DNA from: Lachnospiraceae bacterium MD308
GTDB lineage: Bacteria; Bacillota; Clostridia; Lachnospirales; Lachnospiraceae
DNA length: 64,000 bases
Reading direction: 5' to 3'
NCBI GenBank assembly: GCA_000403475.2
Contig: KE159795.1
Location: 232,813-296,812 of the forward strand
Within the stretch, counting starts at the first letter, position 1. The number at the start of each line of letters is the position of its first letter. The translations under genes were made by a program, and so were the position numbers. Below, in pieces: positions 53,615-62,898 of the stretch. Under the pieces are notes generated by a model that was given only the letters and a program-made list of their open reading frames with translations, did no database searches and was not told the DNA's origin.

Positions 53615-54061
53615 TTACATCCAGTTCCGGATTTCTTCCTCTGTCACGCCATTTGCATTTAACGGCTTATGCCATCTGGCCTCCGGATACATCTTCTTTA
53701 GCTTTACGGCAAGTTTCGTCGGTTTTGTGGCGCCGCTTGTGGTAAATACAGCCGCATGTTTCCCGTTTAAATCCAGGGCATCTAACAGCGTCAGAACTAC
53801 ATTTGGCGCGGCTCCGCACCAGACCGGGAACCCGATCATGAGACGGTCATATTTTTGTACGTCCGGAATCTCCATTGCAAGCTCTGGACGTGCTTTTGTA
53901 AAGATCTCTTTCATAGATGTCAATACCGTCTTCCCATAAGACATCTCATAAGGTCTTTCCGGCTTAATTTCCACTAAGTCCGCCTTCTTTAGCCCCGCAA
54001 TCTTCTCAGCGGCCGCTTTGGTTGTTCCTGTCTGCGAAAAATAAATCACTAATGCAGCCAT
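53615..54061 (-). CDS. Flavodoxin
   Basis: 148 residues from ATG 54061 (AAGGAG upstream). FMN-binding loop YFSQTGTTKAAAEKIA at the N-terminus, then YDRLMIGFPVWCGAAPNVVL and FTTSGATKPTKLA, matching the flavodoxin-like fold. A cysteine in the second FMN loop (VWCG) is conserved in this subgroup. It carries electrons to unidentified partners. It starts directly after the zinc-ribbon gene, probably co-transcribed. Confidence 0.85.
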   Translation of the reverse strand: MAALVIYFSQTGTTKAAAEKIAGLKKADLVEIKPERPYEMSYGKTVLTSMKEIFTKARPELAMEIPDVQKYDRLMIGFPVWCGAAPNVVLTLLDALDLNGKHAAVFTTSGATKPTKLAVKLKKMYPEARWHKPLNANGVTEEEIRNWM

Positions 54062-54063
54062 AA

Positions 54064-54435
54064 TCAAAATCTCCTTCCACATTTCGGGCAGTATTCAAAC
54101 TCTTCCTGCGTCTCATATCCACAGTTTACGCATCTTTTGACTCTGCTTTTGTATCCCGCCTGTACCTGTGTCAGATGTTCCGGCAGGATTTCTATCTTTT
54201 CTCCCCTTGCGATCCGTTTCCCAATCTCCGGCGCAAGAGAATACACCGTATTGCAGCAGGTACTTCGTACATAGTACTGTCTGCTCCATTTCAAACAGGG
54301 AATGAAAAACAGCGACAAGCACATGTAAGTCATGTACACCTGGTATCTTCCATAAGAACCGCAATGCGCACAGACCATCATCTGATTATAGTCAAAATCT
54401 TTTCTTCCCTGGGTAATTCCCATGATAAAAAACAT
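54064..54435 (-). CDS. Zinc-ribbon protein
   Basis: 123 residues. Two cysteine groups: VCAHCGSYG and RSTCCNTVYS in the N-terminal half, then a C-terminal zinc ribbon RCVNCGYETQEEFEYCPKCG. The YMCLSLFFIPCLKW stretch is hydrophobic and may touch the membrane. GGGAGAAG precedes ATG 54435. Adjacent to flavodoxin but without a known joint function. Confidence 0.75.
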   Translation of the reverse strand: MFFIMGITQGRKDFDYNQMMVCAHCGSYGRYQVYMTYMCLSLFFIPCLKWSRQYYVRSTCCNTVYSLAPEIGKRIARGEKIEILPEHLTQVQAGYKSRVKRCVNCGYETQEEFEYCPKCGRRF

Positions 54436-54592
54436 CTGCGTGCTTCTCCCTATCCATTGATAGCTTCTATTATAGGATTCCTTCTTTTAAAATGCAACCG
54501 TATTCCCATCGTATCACTCCATTTCTGTCTGACTTTCTGCCCGTATTTCCGACATCACAGCATTTTCCGTCCGAACATAAAATCCTAAATCT

Positions 54593-54780
54593 TCATTCAT
54601 AAAAATCAATTTCCTTCCCATCCAGATACAGTTGAAAATGTTCCACATTATTTTTGATATCCCAGTCTTCCTTATACTCTTCGGTACAAAAGTCAATCTC
54701 ACAGACCGGCTCATTTCGCTCCACATCCCTGCGGTTTAAATATACCGTAATCGTTAGCCCTCTTGGATAACCATTAGCTT
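54593..54780 (-). pseudogene. Remnant of a small hypothetical gene
   Basis: The frame GLTITVYLNRRDVERNEPVC, then EIDFCTEEYKEDW, is protein-like. Its only upstream ATG falls inside the terminator at 54803-54842, so the natural start is lost. A neighbouring frame continues the sequence, suggesting a frameshift. Confidence 0.35.
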
Positions 54781-54802
54781 GATTAACAGTTCCTAAACAC
54801 AG

Positions 54803-54842
54803 AAAAAGCATGGAAATCCTTTCAGACTGCCATGCTTTTTTT
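54803..54842. terminator. Bidirectional intrinsic terminator
   Basis: AAAAAGCATGG pairs with CCATGCTTTTT, with A-run and T-run on either side. It lies 34 bp after the stop of the Rpn gene. Confidence 0.82.
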
Positions 54843-54875
54843 CATTCGTGTTACTTTTCCTTCAACGATATTTGT

Positions 54876-55850
54876 TTATTTCTTTAATCCATTGACATAT
54901 TGAACCTGTTCAGATTCCGGGATTTTAAGCGCTGTCATTGCCTGCTCTGCACTCCAGCCCATGCTTTCCATCAGATTTTGGATGGATGACAGAATCCCTT
55001 CTTTGATTCCTTCTTTGATTCCTTCTTTGATCCCTTTTTCTTCTATCCCTTTACTCAAATTACACATTAAGAGCACCTCACTTTCTAACTCTTTTGTCAT
55101 TTTAATATTGAAATCATCCTGCAGGATCCTCTTCTTTTCATCAGGTTTCCTCTCTGACGAAAGTAACACATCTAAAAGCTTTAAGATTCCTGTATACTTA
55201 TCGTCTCCCGCATTTCCAAGACATACAATCACAGCTGTTATTAAATCATAATTCTCTCTTTTTTCTGTTGTATTACCCACGATATTTTCTTCCTGGACCG
55301 TATATCTCGTAATCGTATTTTCATGGTACTTCGGCGGGTCTGCACAAATCCAGATACTTATGGCTTTACGGATCTTCTCATAATGCCCATCCGTAAATTC
55401 CACCCCATACTGGGAGGAAATCATACGGCTGCAATAATAAAGCCCCCTCTTGATAATCGGGTATCCCGGATAAAAATTATTCTGTGCTTCTACGTTAAGA
55501 ATCAATTTTATGGTTTCTGCTGTCTGCGGAACCAGCGCATAAAAACGGATATCATAGGTAACCGTTCCTTCTTTCATCGTGCTGTCTTCCGTTTTACTGC
55601 CTTCAATCTGTTCTCCTTTGGAATCGGTCTCCTCATCCGGATTTACTGCTATCTTGGCAATCTGCGGGCTGCCTTCTATATATTTGTCAGCAATTTCCTC
55701 TACTGTAAAATCCTGAAATTCCTCCAGGCAACTCTTCATAATCCATGCAAGGATAATCTTATTTGCAAGCAGCCGTTTACAAGCCGCATCATAATTTGCC
55801 CGATCTCCGGCTGCAGTAATATTTTTCGCAAGTATATTTTCTACTTTCAT
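54876..55850 (-). CDS. Rpn-family PD-(D/E)XK protein with KEG repeats
   Basis: 324 residues from ATG 55850 (AAGGAG upstream). N-terminal nuclease region: YDIRFYALVPQTAETIKLIL followed by NVEAQNNFYPGY (E-x-Q), then a helical middle. Residues about 270-290 have the repeats EEKGIKEGIKEG, then IQNLMESMGWSAEQAMTALK. This is the third Rpn-type gene in the window, with the same architecture as at 21164-22075. It is possibly a DNA endonuclease of defence type with an internal inhibitor start. Confidence 0.78.
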   Translation of the reverse strand: MKVENILAKNITAAGDRANYDAACKRLLANKIILAWIMKSCLEEFQDFTVEEIADKYIEGSPQIAKIAVNPDEETDSKGEQIEGSKTEDSTMKEGTVTYDIRFYALVPQTAETIKLILNVEAQNNFYPGYPIIKRGLYYCSRMISSQYGVEFTDGHYEKIRKAISIWICADPPKYHENTITRYTVQEENIVGNTTEKRENYDLITAVIVCLGNAGDDKYTGILKLLDVLLSSERKPDEKKRILQDDFNIKMTKELESEVLLMCNLSKGIEEKGIKEGIKEGIKEGILSSIQNLMESMGWSAEQAMTALKIPESEQVQYVNGLKK

Positions 55851-55983
55851 CCATCTATCTCTCCTTGTTTTTATCTTACCATATCTTCTTAAAAGAATCC
55901 ACAAGAATAACCGGATTCATTCTGACAGCGGACACAACAGCCTTTTCAGGCTGCTGTATCCTTTAATGAATCCGCCCCATTAT

Positions 55984-56598
55984 CTATGCAGCCATTCTTC
56001 GGATATTCCGGATATGGTTCTCAATCTTCCCACACCGCATATTCCTTCTTTTCCGTTCTTCCTGCCACAAGACAGTTTCCAATGCCGCGCTGTCACTTGG
56101 AACATACTCAGAGTATAGAAATTTGCCGAATATTTTATGCTCCTCCTTGCGAATCCGCTCATCTACCTCCTGGTAATACTCGCCATTCTCATAAACAACC
56201 CTCACCTTTTCCACCGGCACAGAAACTTTTCTCACGTATTCCACATGCTCCCGGTAATCAAGCGGGTATAAATTTCCAATCACCTTCCCATCTTCCAGAC
56301 CTGTCACTTCTACGATATAAGCTAAAATCCGCTCGCTTCTCCCATCACCATAATAGGTCCAGATGTTATACGCTGCAGTTTCCATCAAATACACCCGCCA
56401 CTCTTTCAGGCACCAGGTACCGCAGCGGCGAGACATCCAGAGATATGTCCGCTCCCTGAAAGGCAGCGCATCCGCTCCTGCCGCCGCATCTTCAAGATCT
56501 TTCCGGTCATATGTGAAATCCCCCTGATAACTCAGCGTATTCTTTTTCATGATTCTCTCTAAGCTGTCCAACAAATCAATCCCCATAAATTTCGGCAT
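55984..56598 (-). CDS. Hypothetical mobile-element protein
   Basis: 204 residues. FMGIDLLDSLERIMKKNTLS, TYLWMSRRCGTWCLKEW and YIVEVTGLEDGKVIGNLYPL suggest a compact alpha/beta domain with conserved cysteines. I recall similar proteins in Clostridial ICEs but no name. It lies 15 bp after the 63-residue gene, probably co-transcribed. The C-terminus is basic. Confidence 0.62.
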   Translation of the reverse strand: MPKFMGIDLLDSLERIMKKNTLSYQGDFTYDRKDLEDAAAGADALPFRERTYLWMSRRCGTWCLKEWRVYLMETAAYNIWTYYGDGRSERILAYIVEVTGLEDGKVIGNLYPLDYREHVEYVRKVSVPVEKVRVVYENGEYYQEVDERIRKEEHKIFGKFLYSEYVPSDSAALETVLWQEERKRRNMRCGKIENHIRNIRRMAA

Positions 56599-56613
56599 AA
56601 GCTGCTCCTTTCT

Positions 56614-56805
56614 TTATTCCTCCAGTATCCACTTCCAGATTCGGAAAATCTCCCTGGCAACCCGTCTTGCTTCATCTCCAAGCATCTGATTTTCCGCCAT
56701 CTGCTCCAGATAATTTTCCAATTCACGCATCTGTGATTCATATGTCCTTACCACGCACCGCAAACGCTGGATTTCTTTCTGACATAAAATTACATCTTCA
56801 TTCAT
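56614..56805 (-). CDS. Small coiled-coil protein
   Basis: 63 residues, predicted helical with heptads (CVVRTYESQMRELENYLEQM). AAGGAGGG precedes ATG 56805. First gene of a two-gene unit; the IS110 left end lies 65 bp upstream. Function unknown. Confidence 0.6.
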   Translation of the reverse strand: MNEDVILCQKEIQRLRCVVRTYESQMRELENYLEQMAENQMLGDEARRVAREIFRIWKWILEE

Positions 56806-56873
56806 TCACAACCCTCCTTGTATAATGATGATGTAGTAAATTAAAACTACTATTTAACAAATTTCTATACCCT

Positions 56874-57174
56874 GAATAACAAAAGAAGGTATTCTTCCTT
56901 CATCAGATGTTATCCATAAATAATTATCATGTCTGACGGTTCCTGATAGACACCAGATGAAACTTAAGGTATTATCCCTTAGGATAGGACGAAGAATGTA
57001 TCCCTCCTTGGGAGGCTGTTAAACAGCTGATACCTACAAGATAGTCAATTAGTCCATTCGACAGGGTTTTATGTTTTAGCTGGTTGGGAGCCGGAAGGCT
57101 ATACCCGTATAACCCGCAAGGTTGTGTACCTGCCAGACTGGAAATGGATTCCTATCAGAAAGGAGTTTCTGCTC
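56874..57174 (+). ncRNA. Candidate bridge-RNA region of IS110
   Basis: The left noncoding end of the element holds several hairpins (CCTCC-TTG-GGAGG; GCTGT-TAA-ACAGC). The sequence CTATACCC occurs at the left junction (56865-56872) and again at 57099-57106, as would be expected if the RNA carries a guide matching the insertion target. IS110 elements specify target and donor through such an RNA. Loop boundaries not resolved by eye. Confidence 0.5.
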
Positions 57175-58491
57175 ATGACAAACAAAGTTTTTTTCAATTT
57201 TGATGAATTATTCATATCCGTTGGTATTGACGTTGGTGCTGACTTCTCCTGGATGTCTATCGCACTTCCAAACCAACAATTCGTAGGAAAACCTTATAAA
57301 ATCCTACATAGCAGCATGGATTCCCTTACTGCCGCTGTTTCTAAAGTAAAAGAAACAGAAGAGCTGTATTCTTTGGAAAGTCGCATTTTCCTGGAATCCA
57401 CGGGAATTTATCATTACCCACTCTTCTGCTATCTTCGTGATAAGGGTTTTAACTGTTCGGTTATTAATCCTATCATCACTAAGAATAGCACAAATATCAA
57501 TATACGAAAAGTGCATAATGACCGTTTTGACTCTAAAAAAGCAGCTTTAGTTGGATTGAAACCTGATCTAAAGGTTTCCCTTATGCCTTCTGACCTTGCC
57601 CTCAACTGCCGTAACCTTTGTCGTGAATACTATGATTTAATGGATAACCGCAGCGCTTACGTCAATAAACTCCAAGGCGAATTACGCATGGCTTTTCCCC
57701 AGTATCTTGGCATTTTTTCCAAGGTCACAACCAATACGTTTCTTGCTTTGTTGGAAACTTATACATCACCAACTGCTTTTCTTGAAACGGACAGGCAGGA
57801 GATTGTTGATATCATTAAGTCTACCGCACGCTTTGGGCTTGCATATGCCCTGAACAAGTACAATGCCATCATCCAGGCTGCTAATGATGCAAATGAATTT
57901 GGTTGCATCATCGACAGCAACATCACCCGGATTCGCCTTTACATCAGTTTCATCCGCAAATATGATGAAGAAATCAAAGGCATTCTTGAATCCATGCATG
58001 AGCTTATAAACGCCCATGAAGATACCGACTTTGTAAAACAGGTTCACTTGATTGAAACATTCAAAGGCGCAGGTTTCTTATCCGCTGTATCCCTTATGGG
58101 AGAGATTGGCAATTTTTCAGCTTTCTCAAAGCCAAAGCAGCTTTTTGCTTACTTTGGGCTTGATCCGGCAGTAAAACAGTCCGGCAAATTTGAAGGCACA
58201 AAAATCAAAATGTCCAAAAGAGGCTCTGCCATTGCCAGACGGGTAATCCACACACTGACCTTACAAAGCATCAGTACCTCCCGTACGGGAGAAGCCAAAA
58301 ATCCAGTGCTTCGTGATTACTATCTGGGGAAATGTGAATCCAAGCCAAAACTTGTGGCAATGGGCGCTGTTTCACATAAGGTATGCAACATGATATTTGC
58401 AATACTAAGGGATAACAAGCCGTTTGAAATCATTACTCCGCAGGAGCATGTCAAACAATACAACGCTGCCAAATGCGACATGGCTTCATAA
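57175..58491 (+). CDS. IS110-family transposase (DEDD)
   Basis: 438 residues from ATG 57175 (AGAAAGGAG upstream). The N-terminal RuvC-like DEDD domain shows VGIDVGADFSWMSIALPN, FLESTGIYHYPLFCYL, and HNDRFDSKKAALVG. The C-terminal Tnp20 domain has IETFKGAGFLSAVSLMGEI, LFAYFGLDPAVKQSG and MSKRGSAIARRVIHTL (serine catalysis). Appears intact and active. Inserted immediately next to a HamA-like gene. Confidence 0.9.
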   Translation: MTNKVFFNFDELFISVGIDVGADFSWMSIALPNQQFVGKPYKILHSSMDSLTAAVSKVKETEELYSLESRIFLESTGIYHYPLFCYLRDKGFNCSVINPIITKNSTNINIRKVHNDRFDSKKAALVGLKPDLKVSLMPSDLALNCRNLCREYYDLMDNRSAYVNKLQGELRMAFPQYLGIFSKVTTNTFLALLETYTSPTAFLETDRQEIVDIIKSTARFGLAYALNKYNAIIQAANDANEFGCIIDSNITRIRLYISFIRKYDEEIKGILESMHELINAHEDTDFVKQVHLIETFKGAGFLSAVSLMGEIGNFSAFSKPKQLFAYFGLDPAVKQSGKFEGTKIKMSKRGSAIARRVIHTLTLQSISTSRTGEAKNPVLRDYYLGKCESKPKLVAMGAVSHKVCNMIFAILRDNKPFEIITPQEHVKQYNAAKCDMAS

Positions 58492-58550
58492 AATACTGCG
58501 AATCCAACGAACCAACATCTTTTTTAAATAATACCGTGAAGTACCCTCAA

Positions 58551-59351
58551 TTAACATTTCGCCGCCCTCCTATATAATTCGTTGATTAAATCTTTCAAAT
58601 TTTGATTATGAATAATCATTAATTCGAGATTTTCTCCCCCATGATCTTTCGCAACCACATTGACCATATCTTTCGCTATAAATTTACTGCTTGTCAATAC
58701 AGCAGTCGCACCATATCGGACCACATACGGTCTATCTGCATAGTTTTGAAACCGTCCGATGAGAGATGCCTTATCTGCCTGCCCGAAATCTTTTAATTTT
58801 CTTTTTACGGCATTCAATGATTCGGCATATCGCAATATATCTTTCTTGGAATGATCAATAGCATCCTGCAGTCGCTGATACCCTTTTTTTCTACTCTTCG
58901 GATCTGCCATTCCTTTTACTTCAATCACAAAAACCTCATCTTTGGGAGACTGTTTTCCATGAAGTTTAAACCCCAATACATCACTTCCAGGGGTAGACAT
59001 ATTACGATTGGTTTTACGACAGTACCTAGTTCGTGGCACATAATATTTCTTTACAAATTCAATATAATCTGCAACCAGCAATTCAGAGAAATCGCCCACT
59101 CTCGTTGCCGGTCCTGGTTTTATTTTTGTATCAGGAAATACATCATTTATTAAAAATTCTTCTCTCGTCTTTCCAGTATCTTCTATGTCAAAATCCAAAT
59201 CCTCCAAAGTTCGATAGTTATTTCTAAAGTGAGCCGCCCACTCATCTAATACCTCATCATTTTCTTCAAAGGCTAAATTAAGCACACTTATTACTTTTCC
59301 ATCCTTTGTATAAAGGATGTTCTCATTTTCATACCAATCAACGTATTTCAT
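58551..59351 (-). CDS. hamA: HamA-like (DUF1837) nuclease, Hachiman component without partner
   Basis: 266 residues. The pattern TRVGDFSELLVADYIEF (Glu90), STPGSDVLGFKLHG (Asp124) and VFVIEVKGMAD (Glu144, Lys146) fits the PD-(D/E)XK fold of DUF1837/HamA. HamA is the DNA-degrading effector of Hachiman and is normally held by the helicase HamB, encoded next to it. Here IS110 lies 4 bp after the stop where HamB would be expected, and no HamB-like gene is in the window on this side. So this is an orphan or disrupted system. A nested inverted repeat precedes the gene at 59424-59466. Confidence 0.72.
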   Translation of the reverse strand: MKYVDWYENENILYTKDGKVISVLNLAFEENDEVLDEWAAHFRNNYRTLEDLDFDIEDTGKTREEFLINDVFPDTKIKPGPATRVGDFSELLVADYIEFVKKYYVPRTRYCRKTNRNMSTPGSDVLGFKLHGKQSPKDEVFVIEVKGMADPKSRKKGYQRLQDAIDHSKKDILRYAESLNAVKRKLKDFGQADKASLIGRFQNYADRPYVVRYGATAVLTSSKFIAKDMVNVVAKDHGGENLELMIIHNQNLKDLINELYRRAAKC

Positions 59352-59423
59352 AATTAATATCCTCGTATATAATAAAAATCAATTATTACTTCAAATTCCT
59401 ATTCGGTCATTGTTTTTATCAAT

Positions 59424-59466
59424 ATTGTATCAAGTCTCTAGCGCGACGGCTAGTCCCAGATACAAT
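59424..59466. repeat. Nested inverted repeat upstream of the HamA-like gene
   Basis: ATTGTATC (59424-59431) pairs with GATACAAT (59459-59466), and CTAGC (59438-59442) pairs with GCTAG (59449-59453), 73 bp before the ATG. It could be an operator or the end of a small element. Confidence 0.55.
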
Positions 59467-59539
59467 AAATTCATTACTTTTCCAGATAAAAGAAGAGTTT
59501 TGATTATTCAATAGCCAACCAAAACTCCAAATTTTATAT

Positions 59540-59735
59540 TTATTCAATTTTTAAATATTCACTTACCAGTTTCAATAATCTTTCTGCTGTTTCAATTTGC
59601 TGCACAGTTACATCTTTCGACGCAATATAAAAAGCATCATAATCACTAGCATGGCGTATTTCTTCTGCCTTCACAATCTTTCTCCCCAATTCTTTCGGAA
59701 ACACCTCTGTACTGATATAATTTTTATTAACTCAA
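59540..59735 (-). pseudogene. HEPN gene, 3' remnant truncated by IS4-type element
   Basis: The minus strand reads NYISTEVFPKELGRKIVKAE, then EIRHASDYDAFYIASKD and the C-terminal helix to TAA 59540. This is the second half of a HEPN domain with the classical RHxxDY motif. Upstream sequence is replaced by the left end of the IS4-type element at about 59735. It is the third HEPN locus in the window. Confidence 0.75.
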
Positions 59736-59866
59736 ACTTCGCACTTGAATAAGTACCTATGCACCTTGAAAATTCAATAATAACTGGCATAAAAATAGCA
59801 TGAAACCGTCTGGTTTTGATATAATTGAGTTGTTCAGAAACAATCATATATCCGGAGGCTCATGCT

Positions 59867-60926
59867 ATGAATAAAAGTATAACACAAGACAATCAAAATG
59901 ATAACCAGATTTCGAAATCTATCAGAAGATTTTTTACACGGTTTCATCTTTCTTCTGCATTGAAAACTGCTAATGCCTACAAAAAGAAGGGAATTTCTGC
60001 AGCACTGATTTTTCAGTATCTGTTTCTTTTGATATTTTCAAACAGAAATATGTATATGAACCTGCTGATTGGAAAAGACTCACCGGATTTTGCAAAAGAT
60101 ACGGTTTATCGTTTTATGAAAATGCTCCAGATCAACTGGATTCGGTTCACAACGGTTTTATCCAGCCGAATCATTAGGGATGCCATTGCTCCACTTGATT
60201 CAGCAGACCGTGTCAACGTACTGATCATTGACGATTCCATGTTTGAACGTAACCGTTCCAAAAAAGTGGAACTTCTTGCAAAGGTATATGACCATGCAAA
60301 ACATTGTTATAAATTTGGTTTTCGCATGCTTACATTAGGCTGGTCAGATGGAAGCACTTTTCTCCCGGTCAACAGTGTCCTTCTCTCCACCGAAAATAAA
60401 AAGAACAGAATCAATGAAGCAAAGGAAACGGATAAAAGAACGGTTGGATATAAGCGCCGTATGCTTGCTGTCAAGAAAGGAACGATCGCCATGCTGGAGC
60501 TTTTAAAATCTGCTAAAAAGGCTGGTATTCCGGCTAAATACGTTCTGTTTGACAGCTGGTTCTCTTCTCCAAGCTCCCTTCATGCTGTCAAAGAAATCGG
60601 ATATGATGTAATTGCAATGGTAAAGAAAACACCTAAAATGTTCTTCCGGTATAACAGCGAAGATATGCCGCTGACAACTATTTACAAGAAAAACAGGAAA
60701 CGGCGTGGACGTTCCCGGTATCTGCTTTCCGTCATGGTGGATGTTGTAAAGGAAGGAAAAACCATCCCTGCCAAAGTGGTCTATATCCGTAACAAAAACA
60801 AGAGAAAGGAATATCTTTGTCTCATTTCCACAGACGTGAGTCTGAGTGAAGAAGAGATTATCCGCATTTATGGAAAACGCTGGGATATTGAAGTATTCTT
60901 CAAAGTCTGCAAGAGCTATCTTAATC
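59867..60926 (+). pseudogene. IS4-family transposase, 5' part
   Basis: It starts at ATG 59867 with GGAGG upstream. DDE motifs LIIDDSMFERNRSKKVELL, YVLFDSWFSSPSSLHAV and YGKRWDIEVFFKVCKSYL (Y-x2-R-x3-E) are all present. The frame is broken after KSYLN by the IS66 end, giving a protein that lacks the C-terminal 80 or more residues. The continuation is at 63757-64000. Confidence 0.85.
60919..60926 (+). repeat. 8-bp target duplication, left copy
   Basis: TCTTAATC, repeated at 63749-63756 on the far side of IS66. An 8-bp duplication is standard for this family. Confidence 0.9.
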
Positions 60927-61000
60927 GTAAACGGTAGATAGTGAGTACCTATACAAAACAGGAGCAAACCTGTATGATAGAAACAGATTTGCTCCAGTCT

Positions 61001-62623
61001 TTATTTCACTTCACTTTTATCAGGCTTTCGGCAATTCGCTGGCAGGCTTGGTGACCAGGGGAGCAGGTTATCCAGAAAACTACGGTCGGTATCATCCAGA
61101 TGCTTCGGGATTTCGGTAAGCAGATACTCAAAGTAATCATATGGTTTCAGATTGTTTGCTTTTGCAGTTTCCGCAATGCTGTAGATGATAGCGCTGGACT
61201 TTGCACCGGCAATGGTATCGATCATCACCCAGTTTTTCTTGCCAATGCAGAACCCACGGATGGACTGCTCCGCAGCGTTATTGTCCATCGGCACTTCACC
61301 ATCGTCCAGGAATACTTTCAGGTATTTCTCCTGGTTCAGGGAATAATTGAAACCTTCCCACGTCTTGCTTTTCTGCGGCACTTTCGGGAGGTTTTCACGA
61401 ACCCATGTGAAATAAGCCTCCACCAGGGGCTTTACGCTCAGCTGGCGGCGGTTCCTCCGTTCCCCGGCCGGGAGATCCTTTAACTGTTTTTCCTCCCGGT
61501 AGATCGCCTGTATCATGGTAAGCGCAAGGTACGCGCGGCTGTCCTTCTGCTTCTGCTTAGGCAAAGCCTTCACTGCCTCGTCAAATCTCCGCCTGGCATG
61601 GGACCAGCATCCCGCGATCCGCAGGTCTTCCCGTTCGCCTTCAATGGTGTGGTAGACCTGATATCCGTCCGTGACGCATACGCCGTTGAAGTCTTTCAAA
61701 AACTCTCTGGGATGGCTGGCATTGCGCGTCTTCTGGTATTCATACAGGACAATCTGGCGTTCTGTGTACATCCGTCCGGTGCGATATACCCACATGTAGC
61801 TTTTTGATCCGGCAGGACGGCCGTCTTTGTTCACCAGCACAGGTGTTTCGTCTGCTTGCAGCACATGATAACTGTACAGTTTTTCATGCAGGTAATCATA
61901 GAGAACAGCGAGGTATCTGTCTGCGCATTGGATTGTCCAGTTTGCCATATTCTGCCGGGAAATATGCAGACCATAACGCTCAAATTCCTGCTCCTGGCGG
62001 TAAAGCGGAACGGCATTGACATACTTTGCGTTCATCACTGCCGCCTCAAGGGACGGGGACACAAGGCTTCCCCTTAAAAGACATTCCGGGTGTTCAGCCT
62101 TAACGATCTCCTCTGTCTTTTTTCCAGCGTACACTTTTACATGGTGTTCTTCTACTTCGACTTTTGCCGGGGTAAAGCTGTACCTGCGGTATACCTCATC
62201 CGGGAGCTGTTTCCAGCCGTCTTTTCCAAATTTATCTTCCAGCTCCCCATCCGTCATGGAATGTTCCACCACAACTACCGGAAGCCCCTCCAGGTCTTCT
62301 TCCCGTTTCCCCTGCTTTTTCTTCGGTTTTGTGCGTGAAACGCCTTCCGGCTCTTCCAGTGCGTTTTCCTCTGCAGCGACAGCCTCGGATTCGTTAAAGA
62401 ATACGACCTTCCCGTCCACTTCCATAAAGGAGATCTGGTCTTCGATTTCATGTTTTTCCGATGACCTGCCAAACCGGTGCCGTTTTAGATCCGCCATCTG
62501 CTCCAAAACAAGCTGAAGCGTATGGTCGATATTTTCAAACTGCTCCTGTTGCGACAGAAACAGCCTGATAAGCGTTTCCCTGTCAAGACTGTTCAGTTGT
62601 TCTTCCGTATATTTTAAGGCCAT
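61001..62623 (-). CDS. tnpC: IS66 transposase TnpC
   Basis: 540 residues. An N-terminal leucine-rich coiled coil (LDRETLIRLFLSQQEQFENI) is followed by LKRHRFGRSSEKHE, the zinc-binding middle and the DDE region with VLQADETPVLVNKDGRPAG, VCVTDGYQVYHTIEGE and PMDNNAAEQSIRGFCIGKKN, typical of IS66. Full length. 62624-62898, between it and tnpB, is about 275 bp with no gene that I can support. Confidence 0.93.
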   Translation of the reverse strand: MALKYTEEQLNSLDRETLIRLFLSQQEQFENIDHTLQLVLEQMADLKRHRFGRSSEKHEIEDQISFMEVDGKVVFFNESEAVAAEENALEEPEGVSRTKPKKKQGKREEDLEGLPVVVVEHSMTDGELEDKFGKDGWKQLPDEVYRRYSFTPAKVEVEEHHVKVYAGKKTEEIVKAEHPECLLRGSLVSPSLEAAVMNAKYVNAVPLYRQEQEFERYGLHISRQNMANWTIQCADRYLAVLYDYLHEKLYSYHVLQADETPVLVNKDGRPAGSKSYMWVYRTGRMYTERQIVLYEYQKTRNASHPREFLKDFNGVCVTDGYQVYHTIEGEREDLRIAGCWSHARRRFDEAVKALPKQKQKDSRAYLALTMIQAIYREEKQLKDLPAGERRNRRQLSVKPLVEAYFTWVRENLPKVPQKSKTWEGFNYSLNQEKYLKVFLDDGEVPMDNNAAEQSIRGFCIGKKNWVMIDTIAGAKSSAIIYSIAETAKANNLKPYDYFEYLLTEIPKHLDDTDRSFLDNLLPWSPSLPANCRKPDKSEVK

Positions 62624-62898
62624 GCTGTTTTCTCCTGGTATCCTGATAGCCTTATTATACCATGGATACGGGATTTTTGCGAACTCCGCGTTGCCGGATA
62701 ACCGTCATAATGCCTATGGTTAAAACAGCGGATGCTGCCTTTGTATGATGCTGTTTCCAGAACCCTTTTCGGGAAGGAAAAGCATGTCTGCGTCCATTCT
62801 GGGCTCCTTTATGGTGTGCAGCGTGGTTTGGCAGGGATAAGGCGGAACATTTTTTCCAGCAGGAAGACCGTCTGAAAATTTCTCCGCTTTGCACAAAG

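Larger units (their letters stand above)
56872..58547 (+). mobile_element. IS110-family insertion sequence
   Basis: One DEDD transposase gene preceded by about 300 bp of structured noncoding DNA and no terminal inverted repeats, as in IS110/IS621. TACCCT occurs at both proposed ends (56868-56873 and 58542-58547), which would fit a CT core dinucleotide. The edges are a proposal and not proven. Confidence 0.7.
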
